Assembly (NCBI RefSeq): GCF_004359215.1
Contig: NC_090627.1
Coordinates: 895,317-959,316 of the forward strand
Reading direction: 5' to 3'
Origin: Bremia lactucae
Lineage: Eukaryota > Oomycota > Peronosporomycetes > Peronosporales > Peronosporaceae
Length of the DNA stretch: 64,000 nucleotides
Within the stretch, counting starts at the first letter, position 1; each line of letters opens with the position of its first letter. Shown in pieces: positions 10,721 to 21,241 of this stretch. The translations under genes were made by a program, and so were the position numbers. The notes under the pieces were generated by a model. It did not search any database and was not told the DNA's origin. It was given only the letters and a program-made list of their open reading frames with translations.

Positions 10721-11805
10721 ACTAGACATTGAATGCCTTGATTAATGACGGATCAAGAGTAGGAGCTTATACGCTTGATCTGTATGCGTCTCGGAAGTTA
10801 GCTTCGGAGATACCTTAATTACGAACCCTAGAATCTAAACGGTTCTTAAGAGATCTGCATAGTGGCAGATCTAGCCGATCCACGTACTCTTCACAGACGC
10901 CGAATACGTAACCGATATTCCGTCAGCAATTTTTGCAGAGACGAACGGGTTCTCAGCTCATCGATGGACGAAAGTGTCCTCGATGTAAAGACTCGGATTG
11001 AGAGATATACTACTCAATCCTGGGATTCACTTAAGACAAATCCTTTATACAAGGATTTTATTGAACCCAGGGATGTATTCCCTGAAGCAGTTCCATGCGA
11101 ATTGGCAAAGGATAAAGGCACTCGACATGACATCGAGCTCAAACAGGGCTCGAAGTACTGTGTCATGAAACAATGTCCACTTCCTCGTGAACAAGTACTT
11201 GCGATCGAGAAATTCTTTACCGATCGAGTAAAAGCGGGCCATGTCAGGGAGTCAACCTCCCCACATAGCTCTCCGACATTCTGTGTGCGAAAAGCCACAG
11301 TGGAGTGGCGGATAGCGCATGCATTCAATAAACTGAATGCTGCAACGGTACCAGCTCAAACGCCGATACCTAGAAAGACGTAATCATTGATGGTATGTCT
11401 AAGAGTACCATCTTTTCGTCTATGGGTCTGATGGATAGATTTTATCAGATCCTTATGCGTGAACGGGATATCCCGTACACAGCAGTGCGCACTCCCGGTG
11501 GAATGCGCTGGGAATGGCTAATGATACCACAGAGGCTTAGTAACGCCCCTGCAACATTCAACAGATGCGTAACGAACCTGTTGAGACCGGTGCGAGGATT
11601 TGCACCGAGTTATTTCGACGATGTATTCGTCCACAGCCGGTCTTTAAATGGAAAATCGGACGTGAAAATTCATAAAACTCACGTTCGCCAGGTTCTTACA
11701 CTTATGCGAAAGCATAAGTTGTACACAAATCTCAAGAAGTGTATATTCGCTGCAAGCGAAATACCCCTTCTTGAGTGCATCGTCGGTAAGCACGGCGTGC
11801 CCTGA
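10721..11805 (+). pseudogene. pol: gypsy reverse transcriptase, copy A1
   Basis: Two overlapping frames (10862-11383 and 11395-11805) make up most of the RT domain. The first has FPEAVPCELAKDKGTRHDIE, PLPREQVLAIEKFF and SSPTFCVRKATVEWR. The second has the fingers/palm region, QRLSNAPATFNRCV and the YxDD box as SYFDDVFVHS. A one-base loss near 11383 (next to the RK motif before VIIDGMSK) separates them. A further shift near 11805 leads into the thumb. Confidence 0.88.
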
Positions 11806-12430
11806 TCCCGAAAAGATTAAGGCAATTACCGACTAGCCAGTTCCAGTCGATGTCAAGGGACTTAGAAAGTTCTCTGGGCTAGCGGCGTACTTGCACAAGT
11901 ACTCCCGCAATTATGCCGATATGACAGCTCATCTCTCTCGTCTGTTGAAAAAAGACAAGAAATGGTTATGGAACGCTGATTGTCAGCATTCCTTTGAAGG
12001 TATCAAGCAAGCTTGATGCGATCGCCCATCTTGACGATTAAAGATCAAAACAGACCATTCCATGTGGTCGATGACGCCAGCGATTTCACAATTGGCTGTG
12101 CGTTAATGCAATACGATACAGATGACGCGGAGCGCGTCGTCTATTACCAATCGCGTCAGCTGCAACTAGCTTAACGCAATTACACAATGCATGTAAGGAA
12201 CGACAAGGAACGCCTTGCTATGAAATATGCACTGGCTATGTTTAGGGTCTATCTGGTGGAAGATAGACCGTTCATCATATATAGGGACCATTCGTCATTA
12301 CGCACGGCCGCAAACAGCCCACACCTCTCGCAAAGAATGGTAGGTGGCTTTCTTCTTCGCGGTGTATAATTTCTCCGTGGAATTTATACCAGGAAGACTT
12401 AATTTTGTCGCTGATGCGTTACCACGCCGA
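11806..12430 (+). pseudogene. pol: gypsy RT thumb and RNase H, copy A1
   Basis: After a frameshift, the thumb motif (KFSGLAAYLHKYSRNYADM) and the RNase H domain follow. Landmarks are VDDASDFTIGCALMQYDTD, KERLAMKYALAMFRVYL and YRDHSSLRTAANS. Stops occur near 12016 and 12173, and the first catalytic motif CDAS has become DDAS. Confidence 0.78.
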
Positions 12431-12599
12431 CCCGATTTCGAGCTGACTGCGCACTCCAACAGTGAAAACAATCCCACTGTTGCAACACTCATTACAAGTG
12501 TTCCGTCATCAACTTTATTTGATGACATAAAGAGACCCTACACCGAAGATAAAGACTTTCTTCGTTTAATAGATCATCTGATGAAACCATTCATTAAAC

Positions 12600-13520
12600 T
12601 TCTCAAGATTAGTCGGCTTTATATCGATCGTCATCCGATTGAAACACAACACGCAACGGCTAACTATGCTACACAGCCGTTGCCGGCGACATTCCACATG
12701 CCGTCATCTCAACTCACGTTGATTTGCCCTAGCGCATCATGTATGAGTGTCGCGATGCACCAACAAGTGGGCATCGTGGACGCGAGAGAACTTATCTCAC
12801 AGTAACAGTAAGTCGCGACTTTTACAGGCCCCGCCAGTATCAGTTCGTGCGTAAGTACATTCGTGCTTGCGAGGTATGTCAACGTGAAGCCTAGCCCTTC
12901 ATCCCGTGCACCTCTCCAACCTCTACCACTTCCGGCAGAGTGTTGGCAGTCCGTATCGATGGACTTCGTCTTCGGATTTCCGAAGACGATGACAAAAATA
13001 TTTGAATATTCCTCATTTTGCGCTGAATAAAACCTACGAAAAGATGGAAGCTGTCCGCCAGCTACAAAGAAACCACGAAGATGTATGCTAACTCCGCCGT
13101 AACCGGTGGATCTCTATCCGAGACCAGTTCACGGGGTAACCCGTGGAGTTTGAATACCGTGTCGATAAAGACACGGGCACAGCCCGGAGCCGTGATCGAC
13201 TGTGGTACTGCAGCAAGATGTTTCATCTTGCTGATACTGTCTACAAAACAAGAATTCCAGTGATTTTGGCAATCCGTGTTCCGATCTCTCGAAACGCGGC
13301 TGACTTACTCATTTTCTGATCATGCAGATACAGATGGTCAGACGGAACGCGTAAATCACGTCCTCGAAGAGTTACTTCTAGGTTACGTTCAATCGTATCC
13401 GAATTGGAGCGAGTTTTTACCGATGGTCGAATTCGCCATCATTAATTCGGTGCATGCGTCTACAACGCATACACCGTTCTTCGTGGATGGTGTAAGCCAT
13501 TCACGTAAACCCACCCAACT
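12600..13520 (+). pseudogene. pol: gypsy integrase, copy A1, with internal inversion
   Basis: The zinc-binding region (HDAPTSGHRGRE-type at about 12750 and CEVCQR near 12870) and the first catalytic Asp region (WQSVSMDFVFGFPK near 12950) are present on the plus strand. About 13086-13265 then reads correctly only on the minus strand. From 13276 the plus strand resumes with ADTDGQTERVNHVLEE (catalytic Glu region) and MVEFAIINSVHASTTHTPFF. The inversion separates the catalytic residues, so the protein cannot work. Confidence 0.75.
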
Positions 13521-13610
13521 CGGTTTATTGTACTTTACAGCCGTAGCCGGCGACACTCACGTGTCATCGTCCCAGCTCACATTGAATTACGCTTGCGCAT
13601 CATGCATGGT

Positions 13611-14147
13611 TCGTGACCACAAGAATCTTTTAGGGATTCTTGAAAAGGGTGGTCAGATCCGTTCTCGGAAGAAACCACGTACTAGTGGTACGGGCGGAGC
13701 CGATCAACGTAAAACGTAGGATGCGTTCGCATCCTGCGTGGTGATTCTATTGTGTACGCATTGCCTATGCGATGCAGTACACGGAAAGGCCCAATGAACT
13801 TCGGTAGTAGTTTACTGCTGCCAACACTAGTGACTACACAATTAGGTAAGTTTACCATAGATAGTAGTACTAGGTCATTAATTTTAAATGAAACAACGCT
13901 TGTCTTCCATGTTTGTCTGCATTCCATTTCTGACGGTCCACTGCGTTAGCAATGGAATCCTGTACGAAACGGATTACTGATTCTCGAGCCAGCAGAAATT
14001 CCTCTGCTGATTGTCTTTTTCAGAGCGCTTCGTGCGCACTTTCATGAGATTTTTCTCGTCTTCGATGTCGAATGCTTAGACATCGACATCATTCGCATCG
14101 TTGGTAACTTCGACGCGTGATGAGCATGAGCCAGAAATGGTTTTGCT
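13611..14147 (-). pseudogene. pol: inverted integrase C-terminus with GPY/F module, copy A1
   Basis: The minus strand encodes the C-terminal integrase module: LPKFIGPFRVLHRIGNAYTI (the GPY/F motif) then RTHPTFYVDRLRPYH. In copy A3 the same sequence (57574-58120) is on the pol strand; here it is opposite to the pol of its own element. The breakpoints near 13611 and 14147 bound a segment of about 540 bp. Confidence 0.8.
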
Positions 14148-14476
14148 CGGGGTGATCCCCCCCCTTAAACTAGAGGATCTCTCATGTTGAATCTGGAGAT
14201 TCTCATGCCGGTTCCGAGTTGCCTCGAAACTGCGATGAGCCATCAGGAAGAGCGTGATATTTTCGTTCGTACTCCAACATGGAGCACGCACTCTTTGAAC
14301 GGTCTTCCAACCGTTCGATATGGTGAGCCTGCACCGTCTGCTCCAACAAATGACGCTTACCGCGCTCGTGATCCAGTCCTTCCTCCAAATCATGGAGGAA
14401 GCGCTCGAGTTTGTCGATCTTCGACTAGGATCCGACACATAGATCGAATCTAGTTTTCCCTCCTCCATCAAAACCA

Positions 14477-14719
14477 TTGATGAATTCCCACGGTGGTCAA
14501 CGTTTTCTTGTGGAACGTATCGTAAGCCATTGTGATGTGAAGGGGCAGCGAACGGGTTATCTTGTTCGCTGGCGCGGTTATCCACCTTCGCATGACAGCT
14601 GGGAGCCACGTTCCCAGCTGGTTGTTGACGATAAGGGCCTCGTCTGTCAGTATGACGAGACCTATCCGATGGATCAGAAGGTCCATCGGAAAACACGCAC
14701 CGCTGGGGCCGTAAATTGA
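14477..14719 (+). CDS. chromodomain at the integrase C-terminus, copy A1
   Basis: This 80-residue frame contains a chromodomain: FLVERIVSH, then GYLVRWRGYPPSHDSWEP with the aromatic and Trp positions of the methyl-lysine cage fold, then QLVVDDKGLVCQYDETYP. Chromodomains fused after the GPY/F module define chromoviruses and steer integration to marked chromatin. The equivalents are at 37597-37745 (B) and about 57070-57240 (A3, minus). Here the domain is cut off from integrase by the inverted segment upstream. Confidence 0.85.
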   Translation: MMNSHGGQRFLVERIVSHCDVKGQRTGYLVRWRGYPPSHDSWEPRSQLVVDDKGLVCQYDETYPMDQKVHRKTRTAGAVN

Positions 14720-14729
14720 CTCCAAAACG

Positions 14730-15790
14730 TCAATCGCATCGAGCATCTCAATAGAGATGTAGGCCCTTTCCCAGAGCGAAAAAGAGAAATAAGCATCCCC
14801 TTTCACTCATTTCGCGTTGTCGAAACAACCCGGACAGGGATCACCCCACGTGAAGCATGGAATTCCTGCCTCACGATACAACCAATATAGTTTAATCTTG
14901 CACTGGTTGGAGTTCATTTTTCAAACGTAACGCGAATCGCGTTAAGTCTTTGAAACCAGGCTTCGCGTCCAATGTCTTTGACATTGCGAATGAACGCGTT
15001 CCAGGCTTGAATCAACCAGCTTTTATCTCGCTTGTTGCCAATATACCATCGATGCTTAAGAGAAACATCGAGATAAAAATCCTCCTTAGGGCGAAAGTTC
15101 TTCGCGCTGGGATCAAGGCCATGTTGGTTTTTCGCAATAAATAAGGGATATGTATTTTGAGGAGAAGTCTCTCCAGAAAGCTACTGAGTAGCCGTTCGGG
15201 CAAAAGCCACGGCTTTTTCTCAGAGGCAAAACGATACATTTTAGTGTCTGCACTCCGCTGAGTGGTAACCACTGAAGAAAGGGTACCACAAGAACTTTCA
15301 TCACGATGGCTTACGCCGTCGTCATCACCACGCACACGGATGAGTGCGGGTGACGGCACGGGAGACGGTGCTGGCGATGAGGAATCAACTTCATCGTCGG
15401 AACCGAACATGCTATAGCGAACGCTATTTGCACGACTATCCGATTGATCCCCCTAATTTGAAGGCTCATAGTCATTCGCCTGACGACGATCAGACGACTG
15501 TTCTGCTCTCCCCGAGTCGGCCATTCCGTCCCACTAGCATTTATTGTCGACCACTAAAGAGAGGTCGCACTCACATGGTGACTCACGGCGTGCACCCGCA
15601 ACAATTAGTGTTGCGGGAGAGATGATAGTATGGCAGACAAATTGTCTGCCGCAAGAGACAATAATGCGTCACCCGCGGCTGCATGTACCGCAGCCGAAGG
15701 TTACGCACTATTCGCTGACCGCATGGACCCGTTAACCATGCGATACAATTGAAAATGATGGTTCTGATTAATCAACATCATTTCAATTAA
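14730..15790 (-). pseudogene. antisense ORF between pol and 3' LTR, copy A1
   Basis: On the strand opposite to gag-pol, the longest open part is 15410-15012. The N-terminal side (to about 15750) is Ser/Ala-rich. Then come FGSDDEVDSSSPAPSPVPSP (acidic, Ser/Pro) and a conserved core with EKKPWLLPERL, IPYLLRKTNMALIPARRTFAL and, in another frame near 14990-14930, the equivalent of the KPGF and RFALRLK part. The same ORF lies in the same place in A2, A3 and, diverged, in B. I know no function. It has no signal peptide or membrane segment. Stops and shifts break this copy. Confidence 0.6.
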
Positions 15791-15842
15791 GTGGTTTTAT
15801 AGTGACCACTCTATTCAATGACAGTCAGAGTGATTGTCATTT

Positions 15843-15853
15843 AAGGGGGGTGA
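15843..15853 (+). other. polypurine tract of A1
   Basis: AAGGGGGGTGA directly precedes the 3' LTR. The B element has the same with more G (38952-38964), and A3 has a variant on the minus strand at 55852-55864. Position and base content fit the plus-strand primer. Confidence 0.75.
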
Positions 15854-16272
15854 TGTAACGGGGTGTATCGTTACATTAAATTAACACATATAGTTTTTAT
15901 AAACACATATATTTAAAAGGTAGATAATATTTTGGGAATATTACTTTACATAGTAACACTCGAAAAGCTTATTCATTGGTAGATATAGGACTTTCTATCT
16001 ACTTGCTCCGTGGTCCAGTTAGCACTAGACGCGCGCAAAGAGAAAGGCAGATAAAACTTTTCTGCAGGTTTTGTATTAGTTTATGATTAAGTTAGTAGAA
16101 AATAGATAGAAACAGAAGAACTTAATAATATTGATATAGTTTTTAATTAACCCTCTTTTAAAGCAAGTGTTTGAAAGAGTCTTCCTCTGCACGTACCAGA
16201 GTACGTGAAGTGACGTGAGGTTCCACTCGCACTGAAGCAGTGCGAAGTGGACTTGTTCTGAAGTAGTGCAAG
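15854..16272 (+). repeat. 3' LTR of gypsy copy A1, truncated
   Basis: It begins with the same 22 bp as the 5' LTR and stays similar through the GTACGTGAAGTGACGTG block. It loses similarity after about 16272, so the final few tens of bases are missing. Confidence 0.82.
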
Positions 16273-16573
16273 CTGATGCAGAGCTTGTAGCGAAAAAAAT
16301 CTACTGACGATTCCATTCGGACAGCAAGTTTTTCTTTTATATGCCTGCCAGATGACAATAACTTTCTATTTATTTATCATCTTTGTTGGTAACAAGCAAC
16401 GCTAAGCGATCAATATAAACGCCGCTATCGGGATACCAGAATTTAGTGAATCATTGCGATAGCATAAAAAAGCATTGCACAATGCGAATTTGACATCGAC
16501 ATGCGAGCAATTTCTGTGCGTGGATCGTCGTTCCAATACCTTGGCATAATATGTAGGCGGGTGCTTCTGATTT
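16273..16573. other. unassigned spacer
   Basis: No open frame of interest or recognised repeat is seen between the truncated A1 LTR and the hairpin that starts at 16574. Confidence 0.6.
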
Positions 16574-16732
16574 GGCATCGGATTTTCTCTAAGCGAGCGT
16601 TTTAAAGAATTAGGTCAGTACATCTTGGTTTTCATAGAACGTTGAAAACTTAGATGCACTGACCCATAGAGCGTTACAAACTTAGATGTACTGACTCAAT
16701 TCTCAACACGCTCGTTTAGAAAACCCGATGCC
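16574..16732. repeat. MITE-like inverted repeat with inner palindrome
   Basis: The arms 16574-16624 and 16685-16732 are reverse complements with mismatches. Shared blocks are GGCATCGG.TTTTCT, CGAGCGT and GTCAGTACATC. Inside, 16614-16664 is itself a palindrome of the form GTCAGTACATCT...AGATGCACTGAC, and 16633-16696 is a 32-bp tandem duplication. The compact hairpin form resembles the fused ends of a non-autonomous DNA transposon. Confidence 0.6.
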
Positions 16733-17514
16733 GGTGTACGGTAACAGCCCCGTCGAGCTCATGTTGTATGAACTCGATGTTGCTCGTCTCTCTGTAGAGC
16801 GAACAACATGGCGGTAACTGCTGGCAACATGGGCCCATCTAAAACGGGGCAAAGCTGATTGGTCGTTTGCGAAGACTGCCAAACAAACCAACATTAAACA
16901 TACGCGCCGCGATAACACGCCGCCGAAGCCTTGTGTCACAGTTGCAACGCCGACAGCTACTGCTGCTGCTGTCTCGCTGCTAACTAGACTTAATGACCCA
17001 ACTCACTTGCACAGTGAGGATGTAGATCCGTCACTCGTTGTTGTCTTTAATTAGTCGACACCGCTGCCATCACAACATAGTAGTGATGAGTTCAGCGAGC
17101 TAATGGGGAAGGGTGATGGCGCTATAATGCCCATCCAAAATTCACCCCCCCCCCATTGCTCTCAACATGGAGCCTAACATTGCGAATGCAAACCTGCCTA
17201 ACGTCAACAAAGCAAATGCCTCGTCGTCTGCGTCAACTACGCAGCGATAATTCATAAGAGCACTCCATAACGGTGCAGTTGCTTCTCGGTTAAGTAAAAC
17301 CTCAACATATGTCGTTCAGACTATGCACAATAGTAGGTTTGACGCAGAAGAGCCTGGCTTAAAAGCTCAAACGACGGCATGTGATCGTTTCGAGTTGGTG
17401 TTACAATTTAGCAATATTGAACGCGGCTATGTTACTGGTGGCATTCCACCTGTGCCACCTCCCTCCGAATCGTCTCGTTCGGATAGAACTAGTGCGTCGC
17501 TACTTTGCAACTGA
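16727..17514 (+). pseudogene. decayed ORF of unknown function
   Basis: One frame from ATG 16727 runs to about 17145 with two stops. After a C-run (about 17144-17152) that shifts the frame, it continues to 17514 with one more stop. The deduced protein is about 260 residues, rich in Ala, Thr, Asn and Pro, with no motif I know. It lies downstream of, and opposite in strand to, the family C pol at 17700-20530. That is the same relation as the antisense ORFs of families A and B, so it may be the family C counterpart; this is inference only. Confidence 0.4.
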
Positions 17515-17699
17515 ACTATGGATCTTCACGTTGCTCGCTCGCAGGATCGCCAAGGTTACGAAAGGCTTAAACAAATCGGTTGGACATTCTGGAGAAGCTG
17601 ATGATGAGAGACCCGCGTTACGCAAGCGTTCTCCCTCGCTCTCCGATTCCACATCACGGTGGGAGGAGTTTGTCGGCTGGAAGTCTTTCACCTTTCCCG

Positions 17700-18180
17700 T
17701 CACCCCACCTGATCGACGCTCGACTCACGGTCGGCGTCACCATCGGTCTCCTTAGACGGATGGGTTATGTGATCTCCTGCGGATCAAAATACCGTTCAGA
17801 CGACCCATGTAAAAGACGGGGTGCGTCTTTATATACGACAGGAGGGTGACTCTCTAATTTAGCTCGCTAACTCCATTTCCAACCGAAAACGGCCCGATGA
17901 AATGCGGCGGTAGCACCATCGGGAAATACAGAAACTGCCTTTTATAGTAGAGCAGCCGCAATTAATAAAATTTTCGTCCCACTCTAAAGTACTCATTGTA
18001 TATGCGACCATATAAGTCCGCATATTGCTCTTGCTTGTCCTGTACGCTTGCCATCTTGTCACGGCCTTTTGTGTGATGGCTAATCGCTCATCCATAAAGC
18101 GTTGAGTCTCGCGCACGCTTCTAGCATCAAGCTCACCTATGGAACCGCCGAGAGGTCGGTCATACGACGTAGTTGTCAAT
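17700..18180 (-). pseudogene. pol: gypsy family C integrase C-terminus
   Basis: The minus strand shows RFMDERLAITQKAV (the helix after the integrase core), then in shifted frames VQDKQEQYADLYGR, LPPHFIGPFSV (GPY/F motif) and GRL(N)RYFDPQEI-like sequence. Frameshifts and stops are frequent. I see no chromodomain after it, although decay could hide one. Confidence 0.6.
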
Positions 18181-18489
18181 TACGAAACGTCGTCATCGTC
18201 TGGGGGTACAGGCATTTCTTGCCATTTTTCCGCACTGACACTTCTAGGTGTCGTGATCACAGCTAAGCTGGCAGGATCGTGAGGGCAACTTCTGAAACTG
18301 TTTCCCTCCTTCTCAATTGCACCGACAGTAGTGAGAAGTCCTCCCTTACTAAGATTCAGGCTCCGAACAAATGAGACTGGCGTCCGAGGATGGCGCAGTG
18401 CGCTTATATAAAATGGTGTCTCACCCGTACTGGCATGGAGACTGTTATTAATTACGAAAATCCACGAAAGGCAATTGTGTGCTCCATTC

Positions 18490-18850
18490 CTAAGGAATCG
18501 CTAGCGTGCGCATTACATCCGCCACGACCCGATTGGCAGTTCGTTTTGGCCATCGTATGGTGATGATCCGTTGTTGACTTGTGGAGCTTGCTACCCAGCC
18601 GTTCAAACACATGTCGCAAAAAACCCGACGTAAAACGTGGCTCTCAGTCCGATACTGTGGACTGGGTATCATGTGTAGTCGATACAGGTGATCCAGGAAC
18701 AAGAGAGCTGTATCCTTGCCTGACATCGTGGTGGTACATTATGCTTAATACACCATTTGCTCAGTCTACAACTAGCCCCGTCCAACCCCTGTGGCCAGGC
18801 GGCATGCCAAACATGAAGTCCAGACTGACCGACTTCCAACAGTAATTTGG
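18490..18850 (-). pseudogene. pol: gypsy family C integrase core
   Basis: Minus-strand landmarks are CWKSVSLDFMFGMPPGHRGW (first catalytic Asp), then after a stop GKDTALLFLDHLYRLHMIPS, and TANRVVADVMRTLA, which corresponds to the QTERVNRVVAD region with the catalytic Glu. The second Asp motif is scrambled. Confidence 0.7.
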
Positions 18851-19311
18851 AATCGGCCGCGGCTCAATTAGGCACTGCTGGACGGTGCAGGCTTTATGCG
18901 CTGACGCAATTCACACATAGCTTTTCACAAGGTGACAGCTGATAACCAAAAAAATCTATAACTGACTCACATTGTGACAGCTGATGCCACAACGAATTTC
19001 GCTGTAGGTAAATCGATTTAGCTTTGCCTTCAGGGGCGATGGGATGGAGACCGTTTGTCCACCTAAGTCATCCAACAGCAGGTGGCACTGTTTGTCCCGA
19101 CTGTAGCTCTCATTTATTTCGGAGGTTAAAGAGCTTGTCACGTGGTGAACTTCATGGCTGCCAACGTTGACGACTCAACTTGTGTTTCAGCACGAGACAC
19201 ATTTCCTGGTGTCTTACCTCGAAGTCTGGTGCGCAATAATGCGTCAGCGAAGACATTCAGCTTACCCTGCTTGTATTCAACATTAAGATTAAATTTAGAG
19301 AAACATATAAA

Positions 19312-19749
19312 TTATTTTGCTTTTCTAGGCGAGAGGTGTAGTAAGTTTATTGCGGTCCTCAGGGATGCGTGATCAGTATAAACCACAAATGGTTCGGTGG
19401 CCAACAGGTGAACTCGAAACTTAACAAGAGCATACTTAATTGAAAATAGCTCCTTGTCATGCACAGGATGATTCAGTTCCGCAGCTTTCAAAAACCGAGA
19501 TTGAAAAGAGATGACGCGGTCAGCAAAGTCGTCATCCTTCTGTATGAGCACACAGCTGATTGCAAAATTTCTTGCATCGCAAACGACGCTAAAAGTCTTA
19601 TCCGTGTCTGGCAATGCCCATACCGGTGCCTCAACAAGAGATTGCTTCCCTGATATGAACGCATATACTTGTTCTTTCGACCAAACCCATTCTGCATCCT
19701 CGAAGAGGTCAGACAAGGGCTTAGTACGCTCTGCATTATTCTTATGCAA
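19312..19749 (-). CDS. pol: gypsy family C RNase H segment
   Basis: This 145-residue open segment covers the RT thumb end and RNase H. All four expected motifs are visible or close: SVVCDARNFAISCVL (Asp), HDKELFSIKYALVKFRVHLL (Glu), VYTDHASLRTAI (Asp) and the start of the HLSPR motif. It is the best-kept part of the C copy. It is not a free gene: it is flanked on both sides by broken pol sequence. Confidence 0.8.
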   Translation of the reverse strand: MHKNNAERTKPLSDLFEDAEWVWSKEQVYAFISGKQSLVEAPVWALPDTDKTFSVVCDARNFAISCVLIQKDDDFADRVISFQSRFLKAAELNHPVHDKELFSIKYALVKFRVHLLATEPFVVYTDHASLRTAINLLHLSPRKAK

Positions 19750-20530
19750 GTAATTAGCGAGCCCTAGGAATTGGCGTAAATCCGTTACGTGTCTTGGGCA
19801 TGGTCATTTCATTGCAGAGTTTACCTTTTCTGGGTCTGCTTGTACACCTTATGTACCTACGATGCAGCCCAGCAAAGGTATATTGGGGACACCAACGTCG
19901 CAATTTTGCAATTTGACGTACATTGGGCGTCCTCTAGAGTCTGCATACAGCGTCTAAAAATGACGCTAATGTGACTTTATTTCGCTAGCCGTCCTCGGCC
20001 CTGCTCGAATACGTCGTCAAAGAATTGGGGTGCGTTGTTACGGTGCTGACGCATCACGTGGCCACCCCTCGGTTGAATGTCGCTGGTGTGCTTTTAAAAC
20101 CGTTGGTGCATCACAAGCCACTGCCACAGCATACCGCTGGGGCGCTACATCGGACTACTTGATAGTAATCATCTCTTAAATCCAAAGCGGAAAAGTTAGT
20201 TAACCTTGCCATGAAGTTAAACAGGACACCATTCCACGGGATTGGCGTTTACGCCGGTATGGTAGCCGCGTTCAGCTGATTGTAAGCGTGAACCAAGCGT
20301 CATCCACCTTTGGCCTTACGCACACAGAAGAACGGGTTGCAGTGAGGCGACTTAGTCTCATGTATATGTCCCTCCTTTTCTCGCTTGTCGAAGAATTCAT
20401 CGATGTAATCGATTTGTTCCTTCGGCAACGGTCATTGCCAAATCACACAATACTTGGCGACAGGTCAAAAGTAATTTTCGTGCCTGATGCCCCTAACGGC
20501 CGGCAGATGGCTCGGCACTTCTTTTGAGCA
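19750..20530 (-). pseudogene. pol: gypsy family C reverse transcriptase
   Basis: On the minus strand the RT reads PLPKEQIDYIDEFFDKRE, SPHCNPFFCVRKAKGG, a stop, RLVHAYNQLNAAT, then FSALDLRDDYYQV (first catalytic Asp region) and FFDDVFEQ (YxDD box with F for Y). At least three stops and one shift are present. Confidence 0.78.
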
Positions 20531-20989
20531 TATCGCGGTTTTTCACAGAATTTAAAAGTAAAAAAAACGGGCTGTCTTACAAGGCAATTCAGCCTTGACC
20601 AGCGAATCGTAAATTTTGTCTGATTGAAAAACGCTCTCGTCCATTGTGGATGAGCGAAAGTTCACCAAGATCTCTTCTGGAACTGGAGTGACTTCCTCGT
20701 GGATCTTCCTTCCTTAAGTTCGGACAGGAAAGGATGCCACGACATCTCCACGAGGTTCACTATCTCCATGGCAGAAGACGTGATGGAGCACCTCAACAGA
20801 GGATGCCTCCGCCATCTTGTTTTCCACGGTCATGATCATCTCGTTCGAAGGCCCGTCCTCTTCGACCGGGACTGATCCAAATGTCACTACTTTAGACGTA
20901 CTTTTGATCGTCCTTATTTGTCAGGTACTCGTTTTTCGAGTCATTACAACCTTTGACCTGGAAGTAGGTGCCGTTTCTCTCAAGGTAAA

Positions 20990-21241
20990 CGAACCGCTTT
21001 CGAGGAAATTCTACGCAGGTGAACACGCTTGGGAAAACGCTCCAATCGACGCGACCCTTCGCAGTCCGAGCACGAGTGCCTCAAACTGCTCTAACTGAGC
21101 AACATGTTTCTTAAGAGGACTATGCAAGAGTCTGTTCAGGGCTTGTTCACCAAGTCCCTCCGCCATATGCTCAGCCAACTCCCGATGATGATCGGAGAGA
21201 TGGAATAAATGATCTAAATCGGTATTGAGACTTATCATCAC
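20990..21241 (-). pseudogene. gag: gypsy family C gag N-terminal part, second copy
   Basis: The minus strand reads LSDHHRELAEHMAEGLGEQA, then SPLKKHVAQLEQFEALVLG. This is a near copy of 23128-23379 and 22942-23127. Its presence next to the RT, far from the other gag copy, shows that at least two C insertions or a duplication contributed. Confidence 0.72.

Larger units (their letters stand above)
6874..16272 (+). mobile_element. Ty3/gypsy chromovirus copy A1, interrupted and rearranged
   Basis: Between two same-orientation LTRs (6874-7274 and 15854-16272) the plus strand encodes gag, protease, RT, RNase H, integrase and a chromodomain, with a reverse-strand ORF before the 3' LTR. A block of about 1.3 kb (9376-10720) of foreign and inverted gypsy sequence sits between protease and RT. 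Two segments in the integrase region (about 13086-13265 and 13611-14147) are inverted relative to copy A3. The 3' LTR is truncated, so no target-site duplication can be tested. Confidence 0.85.
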
